Shown in pieces: positions 49,039 to 61,760 of a DNA stretch of 64,000 bases; the first letter of the stretch is position 1, and every line of letters begins with the position of its first letter. The stretch lies in NCBI GenBank assembly GCA_004794655.1, contig SMMW01000046.1, positions 5,753,501 to 5,817,500 on the forward strand. Direction: 5' to 3'. The notes below the pieces were generated by a model. It ran no database searches. It saw only the letters and a program-made list of their open reading frames with translations, and was not told where the DNA came from. Origin of the DNA: Marisa cornuarietis (Eukaryota; Mollusca; Gastropoda; Architaenioglossa; Ampullariidae). The translations under genes were made by a program, and so were the position numbers.

Positions 49039-50638
49039 AATAAATTGCAATATGTCTTCACACGCGCTAACATCGACAAGTCGCACGACCAACCCAATAG
49101 ACGGCCTCAATCTGTTGGTCCTACATACAGGCATACAAAATATGCGGACTGACGGAAACTGGTTACCTCTCTAGCTAAGACATCCCCTAGATTTAAAGAC
49201 ACTTTTGAATATGCTTCAAGTCTTTAATAAAATGTTTCATTTACTACATCTTTAGATAAATTTAAAAATGGATACCATGAGGCGGCACAGGTTTCTGGTC
49301 TCTGAGGGTCAGACGGAGAAATGTGCACGGTCGTCTATGGTGTTGAATATCATTATTTGTCTAAAATATTTTGTCTTTTGTAAATAAATATCGTCACCGA
49401 ATGTGGCTTTTTATTGTTCATTAGTGTTATTACTGAAAGTGTATCTTTTGTTGTCAATTAATACCGTTGCTGTTTGTGTCTCTTGTGTCTTGTCATTGCA
49501 GATAAGTATTAGTCTTGGAATGTTCTCAGGAATCAGTTCGCTATAAAAAATCTCCTAGTAAACCTCTCTTGTATAATGTGTTTTATTACCGATCACTTTT
49601 ATATCTGAGCGTTTCTTTTTATTGCTGATCAAATTAGTCTCTGGAGGTTCGAATCCTTACCGTCAATAATGAATTCAGCTCATCGTTCATATCCCACTTC
49701 TTGACAAAGAATGAACTTTTCTGCAATCAAATATATTTTAAGTAATAATTTCATTTAAAAATAGATTTGACAGAGAACAGAAGGTATCCAAGTAAAGAAG
49801 TACAAAAGAAGAAATATAATCAATGAAAATAAACGACAGAAATATAAAAGAAAGCCTACCATTGTAAATCCAAACTACAAACTTTTTAACAAAAGCCGTG
49901 AGTGAAGGAAGCGTTTACTGCTTCAGAAAACAGGCGATGATCTCCAAGGTCTCTCCTTATTCTCATACTCCACCAAGTTTTCTTTACTGTCTTCCTCTTT
50001 TTTTTCCACAAAAATTATAAAATACCAGTCAGTACAAAGATCGACATAGTCGTTCAACCCTGCCTTCCCACATTAATGACTACTTGATTTTGATCATGAA
50101 CCAGAAACAGCGATTCATTCAAGTCAATAAAACACAAAGCAAGCGATACAATTTTAAAATTCTTTTCGTTTTAGACAAAAAAAACAAATTACGGCACAAA
50201 CAGAATATTTTCCCAAACAATTTAAACTATTTTACATTGAGCACGTATGCAGTATAATTTATTTCATTGTGTTTTTCACATCAATCATCTTAGTTTAAAC
50301 CTAAACTAATATAAAATATTCTCATCCTTGAAAGCCTTGAGAATTCGGGTAAACAGGCAAATGATATGTCTTTGATCTTCTAGCGTTTCATACATACTTA
50401 TAATTTGTTCATGTTCTGTTTTAAATCAATCCAAATTTCCCGTATTTTAGTATGTGCTCATTTCAGCTTGGGCTCCATTGTGTAATTATTTCTTTGTTTC
50501 TCTAACAGAGAGAACTAGTTTAACTTCCAAACTGTCTACAGTAGGACACACCCATAATGGTGCCATCATGTTGTTCGTTTGGAATGAATTACGTGAAACA
50601 CTTAATATATCCCCCCACCATTACGCACTGATCATTTA

Positions 50639-50639
<1 letters not shown>

Positions 50640-50714
<75 letters not shown>
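50640..50714. repeat. (CA)n microsatellite
   Basis: About 37 CA units roughly 220 bp upstream of the receptor 6 start. A shorter CA run sits at the matching place upstream of receptor 7 (60122-60183). Confidence 0.95.
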
Positions 50715-50935
50715 GTACACGCACATAATATATATTTATACAAATATACACAGAAGATTATTGATAGTTCCCAAACATTTAAAATACCTTGAAATCTCAC
50801 AGCATTATAAGCATGTAAGTGCTAAGGAAACATTTCCCAGGACATTGAATTGATTGCTTGAGACTTTTCTTAAAGTTTAACTTTCGCGCAGACACAGCAA
50901 AGGCTTAAGCAGCCTCGCTGCCGAAGAGTCCAAAA

Positions 50936-51810
50936 ATGTGCTGCGAAGAAAGTAATTTCACGTCGCTGACCAATTATTCTGTCAGATATCAACGCCGTGA
51001 AGATAACAACTGTCCTGATACTGTCATGACTTTCCAGACATTCAAGTCTGTCGACAGGACGGTATCCTGCGGGCTGGTACCGTGTCTCTTTCTGATCGGA
51101 GTGCCAGCCAATATCCTCAGCATGATCATCTTCTATCGTCAGGGACTGAGAGATCGAATGAACCTCTGTCTCTTCTGTCTCGCCTTCACTGACCTCATGT
51201 ACGTTGTTGTTCTTATCATCGTCGTTTCCTATTGTTTCATCGGCTTCTTCCTACCAGAACAGGAACAGTTCTGGAAATGGAATTTTACTAGTCACTCTTT
51301 AAATTTTATTTATGGTTTTGCCTACTCGTCCGGGTGTCTGACGATGATCATCGCCGTAGAGCGGTGGGTGTGCGTCATGTTTCCCATGAAGGCCGCAACT
51401 CTTATCAGTAGGAAGACAATGGCAATAATTCTGTCGCTAACATTATTGTTGGTGCAGCTTCTGTGTGGTGTGTACATCATAAAAGAGAACACTCTGTCGG
51501 TAAAAGATGTTGTCACAGGTGAATACCTCGCTGTTCTGGTGCTTACAGATCTGTATCTAAGATACAGCTTTTTCAGAATCATTGAAAACATTGTGTTGTC
51601 CTTTATATCTTTCTTTAGTTTTGCGTGTGTATTTCTGGCCACAGCCGCCACAGTTATAAAGCTGCATACTGCTCAGTCGTGGAGACAATCTACAGCAAGG
51701 TAGGTAAAAAGTTGGGTTCGTTTGAAACATTTACATTTTTAAGGAGTTTGCATCAAGAGGTCAAAGACGCACTGACTTTAAATGCTGTGGAAAAAGACGT
51801 TTATCGGTGC

Positions 51811-51894
<84 letters not shown>

Positions 51895-52934
51895 AAGAGA
51901 CAAAGTGAGACAGAGATTTGCAATACTGCTAGCGTCATGACCTCAGAGACAATATCTGCAGCCAGACTTTTTGTTTGGAGCACTTGGAGGAGAACTTGTT
52001 GATTACCCCTTGTTCTTGTATAGTAGAAAACAGCGTTTGCCATTATGAAAAGTACATCAAAAGATTATATCAACAGAAAATTGTGAAGTACGGGGTAAAT
52101 TGTTGTTGGTATGCTCGTCCGAGATAAATTTAGATAGAGTAATTTCCCCTGCCTTGCCTGCTAAGGCACACGGGGAAAAAGTGGCCCGTACTGCATCGTC
52201 GAAGTGGTATTAGTGATAGTGATCATTTGTGGGAGTGTCAAAATGTGGGGCTGTAGCCTGATAAGAGGGTCCATTAGGATGATTAAGAGAATTTAATTAG
52301 TAGCTTTGAAGAGCGATCTGAATATGTGTGTGTGGGGGACGGTGTTCGTGTGCAGATGTGTCAGCTTAGTGGAGCATAAATGCATTTTCACACACAGGAT
52401 TGCCCTGGCATTTAGTCTTCACGCTGTGCTACAAAACGAAAAATCATAAGGGTACGCCTGAATATTTCAGGAACATTTTATTAGACAGGTTATGAGGATT
52501 TTTCCCCGTATCTAGCATATAAACTATTCTGATTCTTTCCATTTGGTAAATATTATGATAAATTGCTATAAAATAATTATTTACTGTTGTTCTCCGATGT
52601 CACTCCCAGCACCCACATGAAAGGTCAGGGAATGTTGATGAGGATGCTGGTGGCTGTATCTTGTGTCTACATCCTGTGTACGGCTCCCAACGTGGCCCTG
52701 GGTCTGGCAAGATTCACTGTCCCAGAATTCCGCGCAGACGGCAGTTTCTGCAACCTCTTCATAGCCACGCACTTGCTCAGCTTCGTGATATTTATGTTCA
52801 ACTCGTCTATCAACTTCTTTGTTTATGTCACCATGTCCTCTCGCTTTCGTCAGGAACTGAAACTACTGTTTCCATGCACCGAGACTGGGATGTCTCTGAA
52901 AGCGAACACCATTGCCACACACATAAAACATTAA
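50936..52934 (+). CDS. Receptor 6: divergent class A GPCR, candidate chemosensory receptor
   Basis: Exons 50936-51699 and 52610-52934 (donor AG|GTAGGT, acceptor CTCCCAG, phase 2) give 362 aa. The N-terminus has NFT and NYS sequons and N-C-P-D-T. TM2 has LAFTD. TM3 ends A-V-E-R-W rather than E-R-C, a change shared only with locus 7. ECL2 has no Cys. TM6 has C-T-A-P and TM7 N-F-F-V-Y. Exon 1 is 764 nt, identical in length to the locus 7 exon once its insert is removed, and exon 2 is 325 nt, identical in length to the inverted exon at 62829-62505. It is the intact partner of the most recent duplication in the window. Confidence 0.9.
51700..52609 (+). other. Receptor 6 intron
   Basis: A 910-bp intron with a (GT)n plus (GA)n microsatellite at about 51818-51898. 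The first in-frame codon is a stop. Nothing else is recognised. Confidence 0.8.
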
Positions 52935-53025
52935 TAAGACTTGAAATATCCTTAGAGTTTGTTTTTTAAACCATTTTCAGCCGTTTGCTAAGTAGAGGCC
53001 ACAGTTCTTCTTCTTCTTCTTCTTC

Positions 53026-53077
<52 letters not shown>

Positions 53078-53939
53078 CATCATTATATGATAGTCACCAG
53101 ATACCTCCAGCTTTAATGCTCTAAAAGGTGTAATACTTTTTTAAGTTGATTTGCCTGAGACCATTTATTTAAAAAACATATTGCTGCTTTACCATCCCTT
53201 CACCAGCGCCATGAGGTTTGTTTTATTAGCATCTCCCCTTCGGAATTTTACTGAAATATATTTTCATGTCTGACCATCTGAGACGGGATGCACAGACAAA
53301 ATGTTCACAGTCTAGACCGATAGCCCTGCAACGCCTAGCCCGTCCTTGCAGTTGATCACTGCGCGGTCTTTTACAACTCGTACAGCTAACATTCTCTAAA
53401 TCATAATAATGAACTGACAAAAACAGAACTGATATAGACTTTCACTGCTTATAATATACATCAGTTTTTTGACGAAGACTAACATGTAAAAATATGGAGA
53501 CTTTTGCGATGGTGAGAACATGCGTTAATGTCCATATGTGCCCATGATTCATTAGAGGTCTTTTTTGATTTTGATCTTGTACTGCCTTTCAAAATTACAC
53601 ATAATTTACAGGAGTGTTCTATATTAATTATGGTGGCTTAAGCTTTCTGTGGCTGTATTTTCTCAGCTTCCGAGATGATTTTAATCACTTTGCAAGTCTG
53701 AATGCTGAATTACAAGTGATTATTGATTTGTGATAAGGATTAATCAATATCACACACCAGACTAAACATCTACTGTTTCCTTTCTGGCCATATTATCCGA
53801 TGCGCTGGCTTGGTTCATCAAAGTTCAGTTAACAGTAGAATAACATTTTATGACTTTCGATTTCTGCGATGAGATATTCAGTCAATATACGCAGTCACTA
53901 GTCACACCCTACTAAAAAAGGAACAAACAGTGCCAGAAC
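52935..53939. other. Spacer downstream of receptor 6
   Basis: No gene is recognised. It contains a (TTC)n(TTA)n compound microsatellite at 53004-53078. Confidence 0.55.
53004..53078. repeat. (TTC)n(TTA)n compound microsatellite
   Basis: About seven TTC units run into about seventeen TTA units. Confidence 0.95.
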
Positions 53940-55150
53940 TAAAGAACCGTAAACCTTATTAGCCACCCAAGCAAAGTCATGCTTCAGAACCACATCAGGA
54001 CCACCGCAGAGGAACTGCTAGCGGAAGAATTGGATGTTTTCAGACCATGTAGAAGCACAGATGAGCAGAAATTCAACTGTCACATCATTATAGACAAGCA
54101 TCTTCAGCATCAGCAGGACCTCTGCCACAACTTCACTGACTTTTATAAAGGCATTTGACAGAGTCTGGCACGATGGCCTATGGCAAGTGATCCGATATTT
54201 CAACATCAAAGAAGGCCTCGTTTAAGTCACCGAAGCGTTATATAATAGCTGCACGAGTACAGTAATGCTGAGTAACCAAAGAGGACCTTACTTTCGCACA
54301 ACCGTACGTAAAGGATGTCTCCTATCACCGGTGCCATTTAATACCTTCTTAGAGAACATCATGCTCGAAACCCTTCACGACCATCATGCTTCCATTTCAA
54401 ATGGTGGAAGGCTTTGCAGACAACATAGATCTATTACCAGGAACTAACAAAGAACTGCAGGACCTTAAAAATCTGGCAAACAGTTCGAACGCATATGGAA
54501 TGGAGATCAGCACTAAAAAAAGGCAAAGTTACGATCAATGGCAACGGCAAAAGAGAGATCTTTATGAACGGAGTACAGATCGAAGAGGTAAGAAGCTTCA
54601 AGTACTTCGAAGCCACCCTCTCCAAAGATGGCAACAGCAACAGCGGCGATGGCTAAGTTACAAGGGATCTGGTATAGTCATAAGATCAGGTTCACTACCA
54701 AGTAAAATTTGTACAAATCCCTGGTAGTACCGATGCTACTCTACAGATGTGACTCATGGACTTAATGTAAAAACGGAAAGGAGAATCCAGGCATTCGAGA
54801 ACAAGTGCCTGAGGAGCCTGCTCTGGATCTCATACAAAGAACATAAAACCAACGACTTTGTACGAAAACAGATTGCCAAATTCGTAGGACACCAGGAACA
54901 TCTACTATCAATAGTCAGGCGACGTAAGCTGGTCTTCTTTGGCCACATGACCCGGCACGACACCTTGTGAAAGACTGTCCTTCCAGGCACCTTAGTCAGA
55001 GGAAGAACTGGCTTACGGACATCAAAGACTGGACTGGTCGTCCTGTACAGGACCTGCTCACAATCCCCCACAATAGGCAAGAGTGGTGGGCCCTGTCAGC
55101 TGTGGTCTCCCCAGCGACATGTGCCGGTCATGGGACGACTGACTGACTGA
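53940..55150 (+). mobile_element. RTE-type retrotransposon remnant (RT to C-terminus)
   Basis: The longest RTE copy in the window. In order, with frameshifts and stops, it shows an FDRVW-like motif (about 54160), TTVRKGCLLSP (54303), an NIDLLPG-like remnant of the FADD box (54424), YGMEISTK (54494), K-L-Y-KSLV-like (54700), T-E-R-R-I-Q-A-F-E-N-K-C-L (54775), KTNDFVR (54850) and RRKL-FFGHMTRHDTL (54925). It ends in an (ACTG)n tail at 55138-55152. It is non-functional. Confidence 0.8.
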
Positions 55151-57209
55151 CTGCAGTTTAGTGTAACAAGCTACCTCATTAAATCCATAGAAACACATAC
55201 GACCAAAGACGCACAGAAAGGACTGATTACACTTCCCAAGCTCGTCATCAAGCATGTAACAGCAACTGCTTCTGTGCGTTATAATGGCTGTAGGCGTGGC
55301 TCCGGAGCATGAAAACGTTACAAAATGTATAAAAGGTATCTTGTAATGAGCTCAGGCCAGTCACTTCAAAACGTAACTGTACTTCAGTAGCCCTTTAATC
55401 AGACGTGCTAAGACGTCTTTTCAAAAAAGCAATGATTTGCTTTATTAGTATACATTTTTAAGAAATTATTTAATTATATATATATGTTTAATTTGATGTA
55501 AATTTGAAAGGGTGACCGAGCCGAATGCGAAAGAGTTGAAGGATGCTGACAGAACCGCTTATATTGTTTTGACAAATAAGTGCGTTTTCGAATGTTATCT
55601 TGGATAAATTTGACACGGGCATATATGCTTTAAAAACCACTCCGGGTCAAATACTATTGCAAGTGTCTTGCAACCAAACCTGAATATGATGTTCACATAT
55701 CACAGAAGTGACGCATATGGTCGTTTCCATTCAGGTAACTAAATAGCCAAGAAGTTTAAACAATGGCGTCCGAACTTGAAGAGACTACCACATTGATACC
55801 AGTCTGACGCATCTAACCCCTCACCCCTCCTCCCCAGTCGACCACGCTGTCGGGTACCTGACTCTATAAAAGGTTGGGGAAGGTAAGGCAGCGACAGAGA
55901 GAGGTGATAGGCACCGCTCTTATACAAAGCTGACCCTGAGAAAAGTAAGTTCCTCACTCCCCAGGCAACAAAAGATAAGGGGGACGACATTTACTTCCAC
56001 CGTATTACGTAGGGGAGGAAACCTGCATCAGTCCAACATAACAAGGTTATTAAACAATACAGGTAAATTGACACCTTGTAAGAGCCACAAGATTCTAGTT
56101 TAGCAAACCTTTATGTTCTTCAGCATTTGTTCATCGTCTGACATGCCGAGAAGAAGTTTCTTGTATAAAGAATATCTTTCACATCAGGTTTTTTCCATTT
56201 ATAGCTAACACCATTGCAGTGCATTAGCGCCCTTTATGTACCGAACAGAAAGTTTTTTGAGACACGATTATAAGCAAGGGTTGTCTTTGTATCCCGAAAT
56301 ATTGAACAAACATGATTCAAAATGCTAATAGCATTAGACACAACTTGCTAATTAACCTGTCTTTTTTTATCCTAGACATACAATAAAATATTCTCGTAAT
56401 GAAGATTATCAGGGATATTAATGACCATAGGGGATCATTATTCGTGTTGTCATGAAACATGATCTGAATTAATTGTGCGTGTATAAGGTAGTTACACTGT
56501 TGATCTACTGCGCAGGTACATCTAGTTGTTTATTTTACTAATAGTAAGACAGCTTTTCATGAGCGCTTTTTTTCTCATAATTGGTAAGCTTAAAGCGCTT
56601 TTACAAAATAAAATCACACAAAAATACTCATAATAGTGATGATGATACGGACATCTACGAGTGAATAAGCTGAATAAATTACTAGATAAACCGGAATATT
56701 ATAGACAATGCCTGTGAAAGCTTTCGTGTGAATGTATTTTACATGTATTTATGTGGTAATTTTTAGATCTTTATTCATTTATTTTTCTCCTGCTGGACTA
56801 GAAAATGTTACCGATGACAGTGAACCGTTTCTTTTCCCCTGAAAATCCACTTTCAGTCTGTGTTGTGATTCAAACAAACATGAGTGGAGAGAGGGTGCAG
56901 GACCACAAGAGTCCATAACCCAAGACAAGGAATCGTCATAAGTCCTTACGCCTAAAACCACAACAGAACACGACTCCATGCCACTCCACCGCGAATAAGG
57001 TCTCCTGCTGGTTAAAATGGGCTACAATTTCACCCAATTAAGCTGTTTAAAGTAGTAATAAACATCGCACAAAGCACAGTTCAAAACAATAACCCAACGG
57101 ACAAAAACAATAAAAAGTCAACACGAATAAACCATTTGGTTTTGATTTTGTTTTTTTTTCTATTAACTGAACTCGTACTTAGAACCCAATCACCCGTTTT
57201 GTGTGAATG
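55151..57209. other. Spacer between the RTE remnant and duplication copy B
   Basis: No gene is recognised. An isolated TATAAAAGG-type sequence at about 55864-55872 is followed by a GA-rich stretch; it could be an orphan promoter or part of an LTR, but no gene follows. An AAGCGC-containing repeat tail is near 56560-56620. Confidence 0.45.
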
Positions 57210-60121
57210 TTCGGCTAGATAGAAGGAGAGAAATAAAAAATAAAATAATGTGAATGTTTTAAAGTAACGACAATGACTTTACAAATATAAAGATATCCAC
57301 AAATACATTAATAATTACTGTCGCTAGAACCAATTTTATGTAAACTGTTCAAAGATCTTTTTTGAATCGATGCTGAAAAATGCATTTAATGTTAATCAGT
57401 GGCAGTTATATTTTGTTTACTGCAGATACAGTCGAGCGTTTGGATACTACAAGACACAACAAAGTGGAGCCGATGTATTGTACACAAAATGAATTCAACT
57501 ACAGAGGAGATTTTGTCCATGCACCTTTCTAGTCACACTTCAAAGTTATATATAAAAATATAGTTGATGCCTCACTTACACAAACAAATTTATGGAATCA
57601 ATGCCATCGATCTCAGCGAGACAGCAAACCTGTAACAAGAATGACCACACCCTTGAGTCTTACCTTGCTTTGACCCTTTATAGTTCAGAACTGCACTTTA
57701 TGAAAGAAACTCATCAACAGGGTTTTCCATACTTCATCTCACTCTTCAGCTTGCCACAATGCTTACAAACAATATTCTGCAAGTTAATTATCGTTTTTCT
57801 GTACATGCAGCGTTTGTGACCCACCCAGGTAGCACCACAGTCTGATTTTACACCCCCAGTTATTGACTCCTTCCCTTTCACAACTAAAATAGAAACACAA
57901 AGTTACCCCCCAAAAAAAACTTTTTCGAAGTACAGAATTCTTGAAAACAATATCTTAAGGTTACAATCTTCAGACTAACGATATCCAAGTGAGAAGGTTT
58001 ATTCGTTCTACTTTAAATCTTTGAATTTCTCCATCCCTCTGCCATATCTTGCTACTCTTTTGTTGAAAGTGAATTCGCCAGGTTTCAATTTTTATTTCTC
58101 CTCACTCAGTGATATCATTAACCATTGTATTTTGTAACAGCAGTAATATCGAAAGGATGTATCTATTTGATAACAATCGTGAACTGCATTTTTGAAGTGC
58201 ATTACAAAAGTTGCACATAATATATTATATGGTCAAACAGCACGAGTGTAACGAGTAGGTCAAGGGGGCTATACTGGCGATGCAGCATGGACCCATTTCT
58301 TTGAGTTGTGTCCCTTTCCCTGACTGCCTCGCTGTGACCTTACGGCAGTGCTACCTGCTCTGAATCCTAAAGATGATATTTTTATACAAGCTTTTTTTAT
58401 TCTTCTCTTCCTCCTGTTGTCGGCTGGCATTAAAATCTCCGCATTGTACGAACATCGTCTACAGCCAAACTCCATTTATATTAAATGTTCATTATCACTT
58501 ATGGAAGCCATTTCAGTCTAAAATGTTATTATTGAAGAACTCTAGTAACAGATTTTAATATAATTTTCAGCTTTGTTACCAAGTATTGTGAGCAGAACAG
58601 GACAAAATATAAATGTTTTTCCAAAACACTTATACTGATAATGTTCCAAATAAATGTGTAAATGTAATAACATTTAAAATGATTCTTAAATTTGATTGAA
58701 ATGATTTAAACGTCTCTTAATAATACCGACATATCTATATGTAGATATATTCAAACAAAAAAAGCACACAAGATTGACAGGAAACTGGTGTACATCTTCA
58801 GATAAGACATCCCGTAGGACTGAGGACACTTTTGAAAATGCTTCACGCCTTCAGTGAAATGTTTTATTTTATAAACATCTTGCTGGTTAGTTTGTAAATA
58901 AATATCATGAGTCGACACAGGTTTCTGGTCTCTGTGGGTCAGACGGAGAAATGTGCATGGTCGTCTATGCTGTTGAATATCATTATTTGTCTAATTACTT
59001 TTTTTCCTATCGTGAATAAATATTGTCACAGAATGTGGCTTTTTATTATTGATAGGTGTTATTTCTCAATGTGTCTCCAGTTCATAGTTATTCTTTTCTT
59101 ACTTATCTCTTTACAAAGAATGAACTTTTCTGTAATCAAATAGATTTTAAGTATTAATTTCGTTTAAAAGTAGATTTAGCAGTTAACGGAGGCATCAAAG
59201 TAGAGAAGCACGAAAGAAGAACAATGAAAATAAATGATAAAAGTAAAACAAACCGAAATAGAAAAGAAGGTCTACCATTGCAAATCCAGTCCGTGAACCG
59301 CTTTAACAAAAGTCGTGAGTGAAGAAAGCATTCACTGGTTAAGAAAACAGGCGATAATCTCCAAAGTCTCTCTTTATTCTCATGTGCCACCAAGTTTTCA
59401 TTACTTTCTTTCTCCTTTTTAACTCTAAAACTCTAAAATACAAGTAAGTCCAAATATCCACATATTCAAAACAAATATTCGCTCAACGTGATGACTACTT
59501 GATTTTATAAAGCACCTAAAACATCAGCTCATTCAAGTTGATAAAACACAAACCAAGCGATAAGATTTTAAAATTCTTTTCTTTTAAGACTAAAAGCAAA
59601 TTACGGCACAAACAGAATATTTTCCCAAAACAATTTGAACTATTTTTAACAGTCAACACGTACCTGGAATAATTGTTTTGTTTTGTTTTTCGCTTCAATT
59701 TTCGTAATTTAAACCTGGAATAATATAAGATATTCTCGTCCGTGAAAGTCTTCGGAATTCGGGTAAACAGACAATTAAGCTGTCTTTGATCCTTCAGCAT
59801 TTCATGCACATTAATCATGTTCTCATGGTTTGTTTTAAATCACTCCAAATTTCTAGTTTTTTAAAAAAATGTGCTTGTTTCACTTCAGAGTCCATTAAGT
59901 CATTATCTCGTTGTCTGCCATAAAGAACTAGTTTTCGTGAATCGAAATAATTTGTATTCATCAGAAACACAGCGCTTTAAAACTATTAAAAGTTAGTACA
60001 CAAATTGATGAACTGTCTGCGCTAGGACACACCCATACTAGTGAAATCGTTTGTTCCTTTCGAAAAAAATACACTTATTATATTCGTCCCAACACTACGC
60101 ACTGATCATTTATCCCCTTCA

Positions 60122-60123
60122 CC

Positions 60124-60178
<55 letters not shown>

Positions 60179-60183
60179 ACACA
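60122..60183. repeat. (CA)n microsatellite
   Basis: About thirty CA units, followed downstream by more CA/CGCA-rich sequence to about 60335. It corresponds to the CA run upstream of receptor 6. Confidence 0.95.
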
Positions 60184-60555
60184 CAAATAAATAAATTACA
60201 CAACTCAAGCACTCAATCACAAATTGTCTCTCTCACACTCACACACAAAATACAATTCTACTCAAACTACACAAATCACAAATAAACACACGCACGCACG
60301 CACACACGCACACACGCACACACATACACACACGAATGCATATATCTCTATATACGCATTGATAGTTCCCAAACATTTAAAATCCCTCGTGAGACACTCA
60401 CAGCATTATAAGCATGTAAGTGCTAGGGAAACATTTCCCAGGCCATTGAATTGATTGCACGAGACTTTTCTTAAAGTTTAACTTTCATGCAGACACGAGA
60501 AAGGCTTAAGCAGCCTCGCTGCCGAAGAGTAAAAAACTCCGAGAAAAAATACAAA

Positions 60556-61145
60556 ATGTGCTGCGCAGAAAGTAATTTCACGTCGCTGACCAATTATTCT
60601 GTCAGATATCAACGCCGTGAAGATAACAACTGTCCTGATACTGTCATGACTTTCCAGACATTTAAGACTGTGGACAGGACGGTATCCTGCGGGCTGGTAC
60701 CGTGTCTCTTTGTGGTCGGAGTGCCAGCCAACATCCTCAGCATGATCATCTAACAACAACATATGGTCACAGGACTTTTGGTTACTGTGCTGCAAAACAA
60801 TGGAACTCTCTTTCTTTCCATATCCGCCACCTTCCTACAACTGAATCTTTCAAATCTGCACTGAAAACGCATCTCTTCCTTGAGCATTACTCCTAACACA
60901 GTCCACACAATGCTCGTCCTTCTTAACCCCGCCCCCTTCCCTCTTGCTACTTTACCCATCTTTCTCGCAGAATCACTATATTTTTCTGTTCCTGTTACTT
61001 GATGCCTTTTGTTTTCTGTTTCGTCAGTACTGTCGTTTTCTTTCGTCCCTTTGTTCTGTATCTACTTAGTCCACGTCTCTTCCTCGTTTTAAGCGCTAAA
61101 AGCATGCTCTCTATGAGTGTGAATATGCGCTATAAAAATCTTCAC

Positions 61146-61190
<45 letters not shown>

Positions 61191-61760
61191 CTTCTATCGT
61201 CAGGGACTGAGAGATCGGGTGAACCTCTGTCTCTTCTGTCTCGCCTTCACTGACCTCATGTACGTTGTTGTTCTTATCATCGTCGTTTCCTATTGTTTCA
61301 TCGGCTTCTTCCTACCAGAACAGGAACAGTTCTGGAAATGGAATTTTACTAGTCACTCTTTAAATTTCATTTATGGTTTTGCCTACTCGTCCGGGTGTCT
61401 GACGATGATCATCGCCGTAGAGCGGTGGGTGTGCGTCATGTTTCCCATGAAGGCCACAACTCTTATCAGTAGGAAGACAATGGCAATAATTCTGGCGCTA
61501 ACATTATTGTTGGTGCAGCTTCTGTGTGGTGTGTACATCATAAAAGAGAACACTCTGTCGGTAAAAGATGTTGTCACAGGTGAATACCTCGCTGTTCCGG
61601 TGCTTACAGATCTGTATCTAAGATACAGCTTTTTCAGAATCATTGAAAACATTGTGTTGTCCTTTATATCTTTCTTTAGTTTTGCGTGTGTATTTCTGGC
61701 CACAGCGGCCACAGTGATTAAATTGCACACTGCTCAGTCGTGGAGAAAATCTACAGCAAG
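60556..61760 (+). pseudogene. Receptor 7 exon 1, interrupted by a LINE insertion
   Basis: The exon starts M-C-C-A-E-S-N-F-T like receptor 6 and is intact to 60750 (65 codons, through TM1). A 441-bp insertion (60751-61191) with an immediate in-frame stop follows, and the exon then resumes at TTCTATCG (61192) to its AG|GTAGGT donor at 61760. Without the insert the exon would be 764 nt, exactly as in receptor 6. Against receptor 6 it differs at about nine residues, including Met to Val in the conserved D-R-M-N-L motif and a shared E-R-W. The matching exon 2 is downstream but inverted. As it stands the locus cannot make a seven-helix receptor. Confidence 0.85.
60751..61191 (+). mobile_element. 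5'-truncated L2/CR1-type LINE inserted in receptor 7
   Basis: The insert begins inside a reverse-transcriptase C-terminus (T-Y-G-H-R-T-F, then A-A-K-Q-W-N-S-L, then F-K-S-A-L-K-T-H-L-F), stops at 60896, and has a 3' UTR ending GCGCTATAAAAAT and an (ATT)n tail at 61144-61190. The absence of GT-AG borders argues against splicing it out. Any target duplication is at most a few bases (ATC). Confidence 0.85.

Larger units (their letters stand above)
46790..51730 (+). repeat. Segmental duplication, copy A (contains receptor 6 exon 1)
   Basis: Matches about 57210-61790 in direct orientation. Anchors shared by both include TTTACTGCAGATACAGTCGA, CTTACGGCAGTGCTACCTG, GGTTTCTGGTCTCTG with GTCAGACGGAGAAATGTGCA, and ACTACGCACTGATCATTTATC-like sequence before the exon. 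Copy A alone carries the 23-bp minisatellite. Confidence 0.85.

Noticed and set aside
48691..49152. 153-codon open frame
   Set aside because: Produced by a 23-bp minisatellite that is open in frame; no complex sequence.
49646..49656. RNA polymerase III B-box-like GGTTCGAATCC
   Set aside because: No A-box at a suitable distance and no cloverleaf; chance match.
51322..51651. Antisense open frames under the TM3-TM5 coding (also at 24235-24441, 31818-32027, 42805-43002, 61383-61730)
   Set aside because: They recur at the same place in every paralogue only because the sense codons are conserved; no independent coding signal.
55864..55872. TATAAAAGG as a gene promoter
   Set aside because: No coding exon follows on either strand within several kb; possibly part of an LTR or chance.
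60751..61191. Insert of receptor 7 read as an extra intron
   Set aside because: Its borders are not GT-AG, it has a LINE coding end and ATT tail, and the paralogues lack it.
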